From CAUZJF01 sp965248605 (GTDB taxonomy: Bacteria; Chloroflexota; Dehalococcoidia; Lucifugimonadales; CAUZJF01), in NCBI GenBank assembly GCA_965248605.1, contig CBDFJV010000007.1:434001-498000 (forward strand): 64,000 nt of DNA, read 5' to 3'. How positions within the stretch are numbered: the stretch's first letter is position 1; every line of letters starts with the position of its first letter. Shown here piece after piece: positions 16,758 to 25,752 of the stretch. Position numbers and translations under genes: made by a program. The notes below the pieces were generated by a model, which did not search any database, was not told the origin of the DNA, and saw only the letters and a program-made list of their open reading frames with translations.

Positions 16758-17326
16758 ACTGGCCGATCCGCCCGCATCAGCCAGGCGTCCTGGTACTCTC
16801 CCTCGTGCAGATCGGCCTTTGGTAGCAGCTTGACTTTCTTGAAGCCGGATTTCTCGTAGCAGCGAATCGCTCGTGGATTCGAAACCAGAGGGTCGATCAG
16901 GACCTGTTTTGCATCCATGCTTTCGAAGAGAAAACTCAGAAGTGCAGAAAGCGCCAACGTGCCGACACCCTGGTCCCAGAGATGAGGCTCACCGATGAAC
17001 AGGTCGATCCCATACGTTCGGTCCTCGTCTTTAATGTTCTCGTCTTCATCGACTATAGGGAAGTACTGCAGATAGCCGATCGAGGCACCTCGATATAACA
17101 TCAGGCAGCGCACGAAGCTTTCCTCACCAGCCACGCTGGGTCCGTAATTCTCTTGGACCTGTGTCATGTCATAGGGCCTGTCGCGTCCCTGGAAGAATTC
17201 GAGGACGCGTTCGTCGCTGAGCCATTTCGCGATCAGTCGGTAGTCGCGCAGATCGTCTTCCATCAAGCGTATAGCGACATCGCCTGACCGGACGAACAGC
17301 GCCGGATTCTTATGTGGTGAAGTCAC
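16754..17326 (-). CDS. AAC(6')-like aminoglycoside acetyltransferase homologue (GNAT)
   Basis: A GNAT protein of about 190 residues whose pattern follows AAC(6')-I enzymes. Seen: AKWLSDERVLEFFQGRDRPY, an IGYLQYFPI strand, GIDLFIGEP, the acetyl-CoA loop WDQGVGTLAL and LIDPLVSNPRAIRCYEKSGF, and a C-terminal LHEGEYQDAWLM. AAC(6') transfers acetyl to the 6'-amino group of kanamycin-type aminoglycosides. The GTG at 17326 overlaps the gatA stop as GTGA, so it is chosen; the ATG at 17353 would add nine residues. The real substrate is unproven. Confidence 0.78.
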   Translation of the reverse strand: MTSPHKNPALFVRSGDVAIRLMEDDLRDYRLIAKWLSDERVLEFFQGRDRPYDMTQVQENYGPSVAGEESFVRCLMLYRGASIGYLQYFPIVDEDENIKDEDRTYGIDLFIGEPHLWDQGVGTLALSALLSFLFESMDAKQVLIDPLVSNPRAIRCYEKSGFKKVKLLPKADLHEGEYQDAWLMRADRPV

Positions 17327-18789
17327 GCGAGCTGGGGTTGTGATGTATGCCATTCCGTAGCCTGCTCATAGGCGTGTGCGGCGCGCAGCAGGGTCTGCTC
17401 TTGCACGTGGCCGGCCATGATCTGGAGGCCGATTGGCAGGCCTTGCGCTGTTCCGCACGGGAGTGAGATCCCTGGGATGCCAGCGATGTTCGCGGGCTGG
17501 GTGAAGATGTCGTTGAGGTACATCTGGACCGGGTCGTCCATCTTCTCGCCTAGCTTGAAGGCCACTGACGGCGAAGTTGGGGTCACGAGGACGTCGAACT
17601 TCTGGAACGCCTCTTCCATTTCGCGGCGGATCAGCGTCCTCACCTTCTGGGCCTTCAGGTAGTAAGCATCGTAGTACCCGGCGGATAAGGCGTAGGTCCC
17701 GAGCATGATGCGGCGCTTGACCTCGGGGCCGAAGCCCTCCTGCCTTGTCTTGTCGAGGGCGTCCCACATGCCGTCGACGCCTCCGGCCGAGTAGCCGTAC
17801 TTCACCCCGTCGTAGCGGGCCAGGTTGGCGGACGCTTCGGATGGGGCGATGATGTAGTAGACGGCGAGAGCGTAAGGGGTGTGCGGAAGGGATGTCTCCT
17901 CGACGGTCGCGCCAAGGTCTTCCATCACGTTCAGGGCGCCGCGCACGGCGGTTTCGACCTCTGGGTCCATGCCCTCGATAAAGTACTCCTTCGGGACGCC
18001 TATTCGAAGGCCTTTGATGTCTCCTGTCAGCGACGCCGTGTAGTCGGGCACGTCGTGCTCGATGGACGTGGAGTCGCGTGGGTCATGGCCCGCGATTGCG
18101 TTCAGGACGAGAGCGGCATCCGAGACGTCTCGGGTAAGCGGCCCGATCTGGTCCAGGGAGCTGGCAAAGGCGATCAGGCCGTAGCGGCTCACCAGGCCGT
18201 AGGTAGGCTTGAAGCCCACGACGCCGCATAGTGCTGCCGGTTGGCGTATGCTCCCTCCCGTGTCGGAGCCCAGTGCGTAAACGCACTCCGAGGCGGCAAC
18301 TGCGGCCGCCGGGCCGCCGCTGCTTCCACCGGGCACCCTATCGAGGTCCCAGGGGTTGCGGGTTTCCTTGAACGCCGAGTTTTCGGTCGACGAGCCCATG
18401 GCGAACTCGTCGAGATTGCCCTTCCCAACAAGGACGGCCCCGCGTTCGTAAAGCCGGTGGGCGACCGTGGCGTCGTAGGTGGGAACGAAGCTCTCGAGCA
18501 TCTTTGAGGAGCAGGTGGTCCGGACCCCCCGGGTGCAGAGGTTGTCCTTGAGCAGCATCGGGATGCCGGTGAGGGGTCCACCGGCTCCTTGGGCGAGATC
18601 GGCGTCGGCCGTTTTGGCCTGCTGGACGGCCAAGTCTCCGGAAACGGTGACGAGTGCATTTACGCGGCCTTCGACCTGAGCGATGCGGTCAAGGAAGGCT
18701 TCTGTCAGCTCGACCGAGGAGACCTCGCGGCGGTCGAGCATGTCTCTCGCCGCGTGGGCAGTAAGGCCGACGACGTCTTTGGAGTCCAT
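17323..18789 (-). CDS. gatA: Glutamyl/aspartyl-tRNA amidotransferase subunit A
   Basis: GatA, the amidase of GatCAB that converts Glu-tRNA(Gln) or Asp-tRNA(Asn) to the amide form, 488 residues. The Ser-cisSer-Lys triad is visible as Lys81 (MLLKDNL), Ser156 (GGSSGG) and Ser180 (GSDTGGSIRQPA). It follows gatC by 48 bases; gatB is not in the window. Its stop overlaps the acetyltransferase gene, so three non-amidotransferase genes ride on the gatCA transcript. Confidence 0.96.
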   Translation of the reverse strand: MDSKDVVGLTAHAARDMLDRREVSSVELTEAFLDRIAQVEGRVNALVTVSGDLAVQQAKTADADLAQGAGGPLTGIPMLLKDNLCTRGVRTTCSSKMLESFVPTYDATVAHRLYERGAVLVGKGNLDEFAMGSSTENSAFKETRNPWDLDRVPGGSSGGPAAAVAASECVYALGSDTGGSIRQPAALCGVVGFKPTYGLVSRYGLIAFASSLDQIGPLTRDVSDAALVLNAIAGHDPRDSTSIEHDVPDYTASLTGDIKGLRIGVPKEYFIEGMDPEVETAVRGALNVMEDLGATVEETSLPHTPYALAVYYIIAPSEASANLARYDGVKYGYSAGGVDGMWDALDKTRQEGFGPEVKRRIMLGTYALSAGYYDAYYLKAQKVRTLIRREMEEAFQKFDVLVTPTSPSVAFKLGEKMDDPVQMYLNDIFTQPANIAGIPGISLPCGTAQGLPIGLQIMAGHVQEQTLLRAAHAYEQATEWHTSQPQLA

Positions 18790-18837
18790 ATCGCTTACTC
18801 GCTACCGGCGGGGCTCCGAGGTCGAGCACGTGAAACG

Positions 18838-19125
18838 TTACTCAAGTACGGCCCTGACTCTGACGTAGTCGCCTTCTCGCCTGGGGGCGTTGGCGAGCAT
18901 CTCCTCTGCCGGCGGAGAAGGAGCAGCCTCGTCCTCCCGCATCACGGAATCGAGGTCGACGGAGTGCCCTGTGGGTTGCACTCCCTCTGTATCTACTTTC
19001 TGGAGTACGTCGAAGTGATCCAAGATATTCGAGAGCTGGCCCCGCATGGTCTCGACTTCAGCATCCGTCGTGCCCAGTCTGGCAAGGAGAGCGATATGAC
19101 GGACCTCATCGGCGCTCAATCTCAC
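18838..19125 (-). CDS. gatC: Glutamyl/aspartyl-tRNA amidotransferase subunit C
   Basis: GatC, the small belt-like subunit that holds GatA and GatB together, 95 residues. It opens RLSADEVRHIALLARLGTTD, the family start, continues through LSNILDHFDVLQKVDTEGVQP, and ends with the VMREDEAAPSPPAEEMLANA motif and RVRAVLE. It is the first gene of the gatC-gatA-aac-oxidoreductase-sat run on the minus strand. The promoter should lie in 19126-19180, close to the edge of the mobile segment that follows. Confidence 0.94.
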   Translation of the reverse strand: MRLSADEVRHIALLARLGTTDAEVETMRGQLSNILDHFDVLQKVDTEGVQPTGHSVDLDSVMREDEAAPSPPAEEMLANAPRREGDYVRVRAVLE

Positions 19126-19211
19126 GGTCGGTACCCCCCTAAAGAGTGGCTGAAGTGTAGCAAACGCCGGCTTTGGCCATCAAGGGAGCGCCTTGCATAA
19201 TTCAATCCCGA

Positions 19212-19239
19212 TTGAGCAACAGGCAGCCCCTGATATAAT
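19212..19239 (+). promoter_or_regulatory. Sigma70-type promoter of the DUF3800 gene
   Basis: TTGAGC (19212-19217), 16 bases, TATAAT (19234-19239) with TG one base upstream. Transcription would begin near 19246, where a nine-codon ORF (starting ATG, ending at 19275) precedes the proposed TTG start at 19288. Confidence 0.55.
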
Positions 19240-19287
19240 CGGCAGATGCTCCAGTTCTCAGACCAAACGCCGTGAGAGTTAAGGCTG

Positions 19288-20292
19288 TTGGAGGCACGGC
19301 TTGAACATTATCTCGCGTCTCTATATCAAGCTCGAACCCTCTGTGCAGAACTGAGGCAAGGCACAGTAGAGATTGACCAACTCATAGAAAAGGCGACTGA
19401 ATCCAAGGCTCATGTCGTTGAACAACTACTCAAAGAAAGGCTAGAGCCACGGAGCAGGCCATCAAAACAGCGTACTAGCAAGAAAGAGATGGCCGAGCGC
19501 CCACGGTGCTTCCTATTCCTTGATGAGTGTGGCGGGCACGAAACCAACAAGGTGGACTCGAAGTTCCCAGTATTTTGCTTAAGTGGACTCGTAGTTGAAC
19601 AAGACGCCTATGTGGAGCAACTTAGTGCGCGGTGGGACGGCTTCAAGGCAGAATTCTTGAAATCTAGAGCCCACCGGATACATGAACCGGAGATTAGAGG
19701 CAGGCGGCTCAAGCATCGGCTAGCCCGATATGGGACTGACGCGGGGAGGTTCAGTCTGGCACTCGACGAGTTGTTGCAAACTGGCGACTATACGTTGATC
19801 TCTGCGGTTATTCGAAAAGATGAGTACCACGCTGAATTCGCTAATTCCCACGTGGATGCGTTCTTACCACTCTCTCAATACAACATCGCCTTGGATTTCA
19901 TACTCGAACGCTTCGTCCACTACTTGTACTATCGAGCTAACGATGCACGGGGGCTCGTTATAGCGGAGCGGATTGGTACCAAGGAAGCCGCCCAGCTACG
20001 TGGTGAGTATACCCGGTTGCAATTGGAAGGAACCCAGTACGTCAGTCCGAGTTGGTTCCGATACCAGCTTGACGAGGCTGTTGTGTTCGGGGATAAAGAC
20101 GACCTGATCCCAGGATTGGAAATGACGGATGTGGCCGCTAGGCCAATCGCCGAGAAAGTCCTAAATCCAGAGGGCACGCCGAAACGGTGGGAGCCTATTA
20201 AGACCAAATTCTACGACGGCGGGCAAGGGCGGCCTGAGAGTTATGGCCTGAAAGTATTCCCGTCGCCCATCGAGAACAGCCTGTTCCAGTAA
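19288..20292 (+). CDS. DUF3800-domain protein
   Basis: A 334-residue protein. After a helical N-terminus of about 65 residues comes CFLFLDECGGHE, matching the Y/F-LDESG opening of DUF3800, an RNase H-like fold often found in defence islands and mobile elements. Near the end, LEMTDVAARPIAEKVLNP matches the family's QxADxxA block. The acidic residues expected for metal binding are therefore present at both ends. The TTG start at 19288 is the first possible after an in-frame stop; an internal ATG at 19489 is an alternative. It lies inside a segment bounded by inverted repeats. Confidence 0.78.
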   Translation: MEARLEHYLASLYQARTLCAELRQGTVEIDQLIEKATESKAHVVEQLLKERLEPRSRPSKQRTSKKEMAERPRCFLFLDECGGHETNKVDSKFPVFCLSGLVVEQDAYVEQLSARWDGFKAEFLKSRAHRIHEPEIRGRRLKHRLARYGTDAGRFSLALDELLQTGDYTLISAVIRKDEYHAEFANSHVDAFLPLSQYNIALDFILERFVHYLYYRANDARGLVIAERIGTKEAAQLRGEYTRLQLEGTQYVSPSWFRYQLDEAVVFGDKDDLIPGLEMTDVAARPIAEKVLNPEGTPKRWEPIKTKFYDGGQGRPESYGLKVFPSPIENSLFQ

Positions 20293-20396
20293 AAAGCATC
20301 GCGGCTACCCAGTTTCCTAAGCAACCGCGTTAGCCGACTAGGATTACCTAGCCCACTTACCGTTACAGTACATATGTCTTATGCAAATGTCAAGGC

Positions 20397-21001
20397 CTAC
20401 CGGACCCCTTGGCAATGCAACGCTATCAGCGCGAGGTAGCAATGCGCCGTGACCTTATACCGTCCCCGGACGGTGATGTGGTTCAGCGACCGTTGGCCTT
20501 TGCGAGTAGAGAGCCTTCCACGCAGCAGTCTTATCCGTCTTGGCGACAGCCTTCTTGTGCGCGGAGTTCGGGTCGATAACCGGCTGCGCCCGATACTGGC
20601 GGTAGACCAGGCGTCCGCAGCGCATCGCTCGAATAGCCTGCGTCTGCCATAACATAGTCTGGCTTGAAGCTCCGGTGGGTGAGGCGGGCCTCTCTCAGCA
20701 CGTTCGACGCCCTGGTCACATCGTGGACATTCCCCGCGCTTACAGTGGCGGCTACCGGCAATTCGGATTTGCAGTCCACCAGAAGGTGCAGCTTGTACCC
20801 GTACGTGAATTCTTGTTTCCCGTGAGTATTGGTCTTGACCGACCATCCGGCGTCCTTGTCGGCCAGATGGTGAATATCGTTGCCTGAATTTGGAAAGCAG
20901 AACGTACTGAAGACTCTCTCCGTTTTTGCGATCTGGACCATTGCCATAATCATCTTGGTGGCATTGCTCAAAGCACTCGGCGTCGGATGATCAAGAGCGA
21001 A
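20397..21001 (-). pseudogene. Decayed DDE transposase (IS4/IS5-like)
   Basis: Reading on the minus strand, frame one holds FALDHPTPSALSNATKMI, DKDAGWSVKTNTHGKQEFTY, GYKLHLLVDCKSELPVAATV and DYVMADAGYSSDALR. These are the first and second Asp regions of a DDE_Tnp_1-type transposase. The frame is then lost, and the rest (VYRQYRAQPVIDPNSAHKKA, then KGQRSLNHITVRGRYKVTAH) continues in two other frames. At least two frameshifts and a short N-terminus make it non-functional. The region of the catalytic Glu is disrupted. Its right end reaches the inverted repeat of the surrounding segment. Confidence 0.8.
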
Positions 21002-21004
21002 ATT

Positions 21005-21042
21005 AAATATGCAAGGCGCTCCCTTGAGCGCCTTGCATATTT
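21005..21042. repeat. Perfect 17-bp-arm hairpin at a mobile-segment end
   Basis: Arms of 17 bases (21005-21021 and 21026-21042; AAATATGCAAGGCGCTC and its inverse) around a four-base loop CCTT. The left arm is part of the 20-bp inverted repeat shared with 19180-19199, so the hairpin looks like two transposon ends joined head to head. It could also end transcription in either direction. Confidence 0.8.
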
Positions 21043-21070
21043 CTTGGCTGGTATCTGGTATTGTGGTGCC

Positions 21071-21250
21071 ATGCCCCATATCGAGCCTAAACTGCTCCTC
21101 ATCCACGCCGCATGGCTGGTTGCTGTGTTGGTCGTATTTGAACTCGCACAAGTTTCCCTCGGCTTCAACATCCCGGCCCCAGTGGCTGTGCTGACCTTTG
21201 TGCTTGCGGTTGGCAGCTGGGTGCTGAATTGGCGTTGGGATAGGCGTTAG
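21071..21250 (+). CDS. Small membrane protein, unrecognised
   Basis: A 59-residue ORF starting MPHIEPKLLLIHAAW with two likely membrane helices (about 7-30 and 36-56) and a basic end NWRWDRR. Codon use resembles that of neighbouring genes. There is no strong ribosome-binding site, and the ORF begins just outside the inverted-repeat segment. It may be a small real gene or chance; I do not recognise a family. Confidence 0.4.
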   Translation: MPHIEPKLLLIHAAWLVAVLVVFELAQVSLGFNIPAPVAVLTFVLAVGSWVLNWRWDRR

Positions 21251-21468
21251 CGCCTGACGATATCGGTCAGTGCTGCCAGCTTTTCGTCAGTATTCATCGC
21301 GAAATCCCTTTTCTCGCTTGCTCTTTGTTGCAAGTTGACGCCTCAGCAGGTCGATGTTAGAGTCAAAACGGAGTCGAATCTCCTCACCCACGGTGACTCC
21401 ACAGCCTGCGGAACCTCTCCCCGCCATCCGAGCATCCAAACCACGGTGCCGACACTGACTCTCTTTCT

Positions 21469-22617
21469 ATGAGGATGAACATGAGACGGAAGATATTCAT
21501 CGTGCTTGCCGCTTTAACGGCTCTTGCCGCCGCGTGCGGTACAAGCGATGTCGAAGAAACCCCGACGCCTGAGGCGCTCACGCCTGTCGTCCTGGCCGGC
21601 CCCGGCCCGCTGCAGACGGAACGGGGGTTCCATTCGGCGACATTGCTTAACGACGGAAGGGTCCTGGTTGCCGGTGGGCTTAGCGTGTCCTTCGAGCCGC
21701 TGGGCACGGCGGAGATATACGATCCGAAGATCGGAAAGTGGATTGTCGCGCCAACGATGGAACAGCCCCACGCGGACCACACTGCGACGCTGCTCCAGGA
21801 CGGCAGGGTGCTGGTAACGGGTGGTCGAGGAACTGATCTGGCGGCTTCGGCCCACTCCGAGTTATTCGATCCCGCGGCGGGTACGTGGTCGCGCACCGGT
21901 AACCTCGCCGCACCACGGAGGAACCATACGGCGGTAGCTCTTCAGGATGGCCGAGTTCTGATCCTCGGTGGTTTCGGTCGTTCCGGCGAGTCGAGCTTAT
22001 CTTCGGCCGAGATATTCGATCCGTCGAACGGCGTCTCCTCTCCAACTACGAGTATGCGCAGCGGGCACGCAGACAATGTGGCAGTGTTGCTTAAGGACGG
22101 CAGGGTGCTGGTCGTGAGCGGCAGCGGAGCTGGACTGCCGACGGCACCCTCGGAGATATACGACCCAGCGACCGAGGAATGGGCCGTGACGGAAACAATG
22201 ATCCGGCGGACATCGCACATGGCCGTATCGGTCCTTCAAGACGGCCGTGTCCTGGTAGTCGGCGGCCTCGGAATGGGCCTGGCTCCCACCCGGGTCCAGG
22301 TATGGGACTACGCGACCGAAACATGGAGCGAGACGGGTAGCATGGCGGCGCCTCGGACGTTACACACTACCAACCTGCTCGACGATGGAAGGGTTCTGGT
22401 CCTTGGAGGCACCGGCGGCGCGGGCACCCCTGAGTCAGCAGAGCTGTATGATCCCTCCACCGGTGTCTGGTCTCCCGCGGCGAAGATGTCTATGGGCCGT
22501 TCCGCTCATACATCCACTCGCCTTCAGGATGGCCGGGTCCTCGTAGCCGGCGGTGACGGCGTCATTACCGAGATCTTCGACCCGAGAACGGGCACCTGGG
22601 AAGCGAGCATCCCATAG
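21469..22617 (+). CDS. Kelch-repeat lipoprotein (one seven-bladed propeller)
   Basis: A 382-residue secreted lipoprotein. The signal peptide MRRKIFIVLAALTALAAAC ends in a lipobox with Cys near residue 23; a Thr/Pro linker follows. Seven Kelch repeats each carry a HTATLL-DGRVLVxGG strand pair followed by a Y/W-DP block, enough for one seven-bladed beta-propeller. Such propellers bind proteins or glycans; no galactose-oxidase catalytic residues were identified. The ATG at 21469 or 21481 could start. The next gene is a larger protein of the same kind. Confidence 0.88.
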   Translation: MRMNMRRKIFIVLAALTALAAACGTSDVEETPTPEALTPVVLAGPGPLQTERGFHSATLLNDGRVLVAGGLSVSFEPLGTAEIYDPKIGKWIVAPTMEQPHADHTATLLQDGRVLVTGGRGTDLAASAHSELFDPAAGTWSRTGNLAAPRRNHTAVALQDGRVLILGGFGRSGESSLSSAEIFDPSNGVSSPTTSMRSGHADNVAVLLKDGRVLVVSGSGAGLPTAPSEIYDPATEEWAVTETMIRRTSHMAVSVLQDGRVLVVGGLGMGLAPTRVQVWDYATETWSETGSMAAPRTLHTTNLLDDGRVLVLGGTGGAGTPESAELYDPSTGVWSPAAKMSMGRSAHTSTRLQDGRVLVAGGDGVITEIFDPRTGTWEASIP

Positions 22618-22816
22618 CTGCGAACCAGTAGCTGCGTGTTTGACGGGCCTAGTAGCCGGTGCTACAATTTGCTGCCGCTCGGCCAGTCCCATAGCGACTC
22701 CTCTAGCCATCCTCTTCCAGGTATTCCGACGTAACTCTTGTATGGACTTCTGTTTGCCGACGCCGCACGTGCGTGCATCATCGCGGTCTCGTCCCAGTGA
22801 TTGGGCGGGTATCCCC

Positions 22817-25054
22817 GTGACGTCGAGACGTTACGGCGTTCTCATATCCCTCATGGCAGCGGCCCTGGCAGTTGCCGTGGCGTGCGGTGGTGACTCCGCC
22901 CAGCCGACGGCAACGCCAGCCCCCAGTCCGACCGGGACCGCGGACGCGCCCCGAATATCTCTTCCGCCGGCGCGGCCTGACACCAGCAATCGTCACATGA
23001 ACGAGGCACGTGCCGGTCATCGGGCCGTCTTGCTAAGCGATGGACGGCTCCTGATCGTTGGCGGTATCGGCCGATTCGATTCCATCGTCGTGGGCGACAC
23101 CGACGATTTCGAACCGACCGCTTCGGTGGAACTATTCGACCCGGCAACCGACGTTTGGACTTCCGGGGCCGATATGTTGCGCGCCCGGGCGGGTCATTCC
23201 GCGACCTTGCTGAATGGCGACAAGGTTATCGTCATCGGTGGGACGGGCACCCAAAGAACATTGAACTCCGCGGAGACCTACGATCCCGGACTCGGAACGT
23301 GGTCGCCGGCCGGTCTGATGAGTCAGAACAGAGAGCAGCATACGGCGACCCTGCTTCCGGACGGCAGAGTGCTTGTGGTCGGAGGGCTTGGGATCGGCGG
23401 AGGCAGCCTTGCGACGGTCGAAGCGTACGACCCATCTACTAATGAGTGGACTCTGGTGAGCAGTATGGCGCAGGGCCGTGCGGCCCACACTGCGAGTTTG
23501 TTACCGGATGGAAGGTTGCTAGTTGCGGGCGGAGACGACGGCCGCATAACGATACGGCTCTCGGAGACCTATGACCCTGCAACGGATGAGTGGTCGTCCG
23601 CGGGCGGGATGATGATGCCCCGGGCCGATCATACGGCTACAGTTCTTCCCGACGGCAGAGTGCTCGTCAGCGGCGGCAACGTAAACACCACCTCCACCGA
23701 GACCTACAACCCGGATACTGACACCTGGGAGACCTCAGGTGTGAACGAGGCCGTCCGTTTCGAACATTCAGCGACGATGCTACCGAACGGTATGGTACTG
23801 GCAGTCGGAAGTCACCCTGCCGAAGATAGTGCTCTGGCAACCGCCGAGATGTTCGACCCTTCGGACGGTATCTGGACGCCCGCCGGCGATATGGACAGGG
23901 CGCGCGGTGGGCACACCGCCACGCTACTTGCTACCGGCTCCGTGCTCGTGGCGGGAGGTTCAGACCGGAACGGTCCGATGAACTCAGTAGAGCTGTACGA
24001 CCCGGACACGGGCAGGTGGGTGTCAATATCGCAAGCCAGAGGAGCGTGGTCGGATATCCCTGAAACCGTACAGGTCCGTGCCGGACATACGGCTACTCGG
24101 TTAGGAGACAGTCGCGTGATCGTTGTCGGTGGCAGGGGCGGCAGTGGCCGGGGCGCCTACCTGAACTCCGCCGAGATTTACGACCCATCGACCGGCTTAT
24201 GGTCGCCCTCAAGCAGTCTGAGCCAGGCCCGTGACGGACACACCGCCGTCTTGACGAGTGACGGGAGTGTCGTGGTCTCCGGCGGCAGGACCGCGAGCTC
24301 GCCGGGCCCGGCCGAAGCGAGCGCATCGACGGAGATATACGATCCTTCGACCGGTACGTGGTCCACCTCGGGCGCCATGACGGCGGCTCGATGGGACCAT
24401 ACCGCCACAGTTCTCCGGGATGGCAGTGTTCTTGTTACCGGAGGCAACACGATCGGTGGGCCGCTTGCGTCGGCCGAGGTGTTCGATCTGGCGACCAAGA
24501 CGTGGAGCGCGGCAGGAGACATGGGAACGGCGCGCGCCGGCCACGCGGCTGTCCTACTCGGTTCCGGCGAAGTACTGGTAGCGGGTGGTGGCACTCGGTC
24601 AGTCGAGCTATACGACCCATCATCCGGAGAGTGGTCGGCCTTGGCGGAGCTCAACAGCGGAGCTTTGGAAACCGAGGCGACTCTGTTACCAGATGGGATG
24701 GCGTTTATCGTGTCGGTGTCGAGTACCCCGGAATCGCCGCCTGCGGCCGAGGTCTACGACACCGAGTCCGACTCGTGGGAACTTGTCGCGAATCTGGTCT
24801 ACGACCGAAAGCGGGCCACTGTAACCCTGTTGGAGAACGACTTTGTTCTAGTAGTGGGCGGCAGCGCCGCGACCCTTACGGTCCTATACGACCCCGGCGA
24901 GAACAAGTGGTACTCGGCGGGCAAGCTGTTGGTGGCGCGCGTGGAACATACGGCGACTTTGCTTGAGAACGGTGACATACTTGTGGTCGGGGGTGTGGGC
25001 CGAGACGGCACGGTCCTGTCGTCGGCCGAGCTGTACAAACCCGAGCAGCCCTAG
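22817..25054 (+). CDS. Kelch-repeat lipoprotein (about fourteen repeats)
   Basis: About 745 residues. The GTG at 22817 gives an ideal lipoprotein signal (TSRRYGVLISLMAAALAVAVAC); earlier in-frame starts (22742, 22553) would bury it. A Thr/Pro linker is followed by about fourteen Kelch repeats with GRVLVVGG-type strands and Y-DP/F-DP turns, consistent with two seven-bladed propellers. The protein should be anchored outside the cell. Its paralogues at 21469 and 30091 carry seven and (originally) seven repeats, so whole-propeller duplication explains the size range. Confidence 0.87.
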   Translation: MTSRRYGVLISLMAAALAVAVACGGDSAQPTATPAPSPTGTADAPRISLPPARPDTSNRHMNEARAGHRAVLLSDGRLLIVGGIGRFDSIVVGDTDDFEPTASVELFDPATDVWTSGADMLRARAGHSATLLNGDKVIVIGGTGTQRTLNSAETYDPGLGTWSPAGLMSQNREQHTATLLPDGRVLVVGGLGIGGGSLATVEAYDPSTNEWTLVSSMAQGRAAHTASLLPDGRLLVAGGDDGRITIRLSETYDPATDEWSSAGGMMMPRADHTATVLPDGRVLVSGGNVNTTSTETYNPDTDTWETSGVNEAVRFEHSATMLPNGMVLAVGSHPAEDSALATAEMFDPSDGIWTPAGDMDRARGGHTATLLATGSVLVAGGSDRNGPMNSVELYDPDTGRWVSISQARGAWSDIPETVQVRAGHTATRLGDSRVIVVGGRGGSGRGAYLNSAEIYDPSTGLWSPSSSLSQARDGHTAVLTSDGSVVVSGGRTASSPGPAEASASTEIYDPSTGTWSTSGAMTAARWDHTATVLRDGSVLVTGGNTIGGPLASAEVFDLATKTWSAAGDMGTARAGHAAVLLGSGEVLVAGGGTRSVELYDPSSGEWSALAELNSGALETEATLLPDGMAFIVSVSSTPESPPAAEVYDTESDSWELVANLVYDRKRATVTLLENDFVLVVGGSAATLTVLYDPGENKWYSAGKLLVARVEHTATLLENGDILVVGGVGRDGTVLSSAELYKPEQP

Positions 25055-25085
25055 CTTCAGTACGCGGAGGGTCAGACGCTTAGGA

Positions 25086-25721
25086 TCAGTTGTACTGGTT
25101 CATCGCTTCTATGATCCCCTCGTTGATCAGGCAGGCGACCGCCTCCGCCGCCCGCTCTACAGCCTCGTCCACGGCCTTTCGTTCATCGGGCGGCATTCGT
25201 CCCAAGACGTACTCGACGTCCCCGGTACCTTGCGGTGGTCGTCCGATACCGATCCTGAGCCGAGGGAACTCGTTGGTGCCGATAGCGCGAATTATGGACT
25301 TCATACCGTTGTGTCCGCCGGCGCTGCCCGTAGGGCGGAGCCTCAGCTTGCCGAGCTGCAGGTTCATGTCGTCGTACACCACCAGTAGATTCTGCGGCCT
25401 CGCATCGTAGTGACGTAGTAGCCATCGGGCGGCCTGGCCGCTCTCGTTGACGTACGTGCTGGGCTTCGCTACTACAATGGTGGAGCCCTGCAACGCACCC
25501 TCTCCCACGGCAACTAGCCGATGCGCCCGTTCAAACTTGATCGACGCGCGTTCGGCAACGCTGTCTACGCACAGGAACCCGATGTTATGGCGGGTCGTGG
25601 CGTACTGATCGCCAGGGTTACCCAACCCGACAATTAGGGTCGGGGAGGCTCTCTCTGCTGGCACCTCCAACGGCGTGTCGGAGGGACCCGCGCGATCTGA
25701 ATCAAAGCCTGGCGAATTCAT
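25086..25721 (-). CDS. pth: Peptidyl-tRNA hydrolase
   Basis: Pth recycles peptidyl-tRNA released by stalled ribosomes. Seen: TLIVGLGNPGDQYATTRHNI with the catalytic His, the AKPSTYVNESGQA block, VVYDDMNLQLGKLRLR with the catalytic Asp, and the GSAGGHNGMKSI loop. The ATG at 25721 gives 211 residues, closest to family length; the frame is open to 25796 but that part overlaps the end of the preceding gene. It follows that large unknown gene by 31 bases on the minus strand. Confidence 0.93.
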   Translation of the reverse strand: MNSPGFDSDRAGPSDTPLEVPAERASPTLIVGLGNPGDQYATTRHNIGFLCVDSVAERASIKFERAHRLVAVGEGALQGSTIVVAKPSTYVNESGQAARWLLRHYDARPQNLLVVYDDMNLQLGKLRLRPTGSAGGHNGMKSIIRAIGTNEFPRLRIGIGRPPQGTGDVEYVLGRMPPDERKAVDEAVERAAEAVACLINEGIIEAMNQYN

Positions 25722-25752
25722 AGGACCGTCGTTGTGTTTCTCGCCGCCGTCT

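Larger units (their letters stand above)
19180..21027. mobile_element. 1.85-kb segment bounded by perfect 20-bp inverted repeats, carrying a DUF3800 gene
   Basis: The sequence TCAAGGGAGCGCCTTGCATA at 19180-19199 recurs inverted at 21008-21027. Between them lie a DUF3800 gene and, at the right end, a decayed transposase. Base composition and codon use are visibly more AT-rich than in neighbouring genes. The right inverted repeat is also the left arm of a larger hairpin (21005-21042), as if two element ends abut. This looks like a degenerate transposon or a non-autonomous derivative with a passenger gene; a target duplication was not identified. Confidence 0.65.

Noticed and set aside
20987..21250. 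87-codon version of the small membrane ORF
   Set aside because: Its first 28 codons are the hairpin and transposon end; only the part from 21071 looks protein-like.
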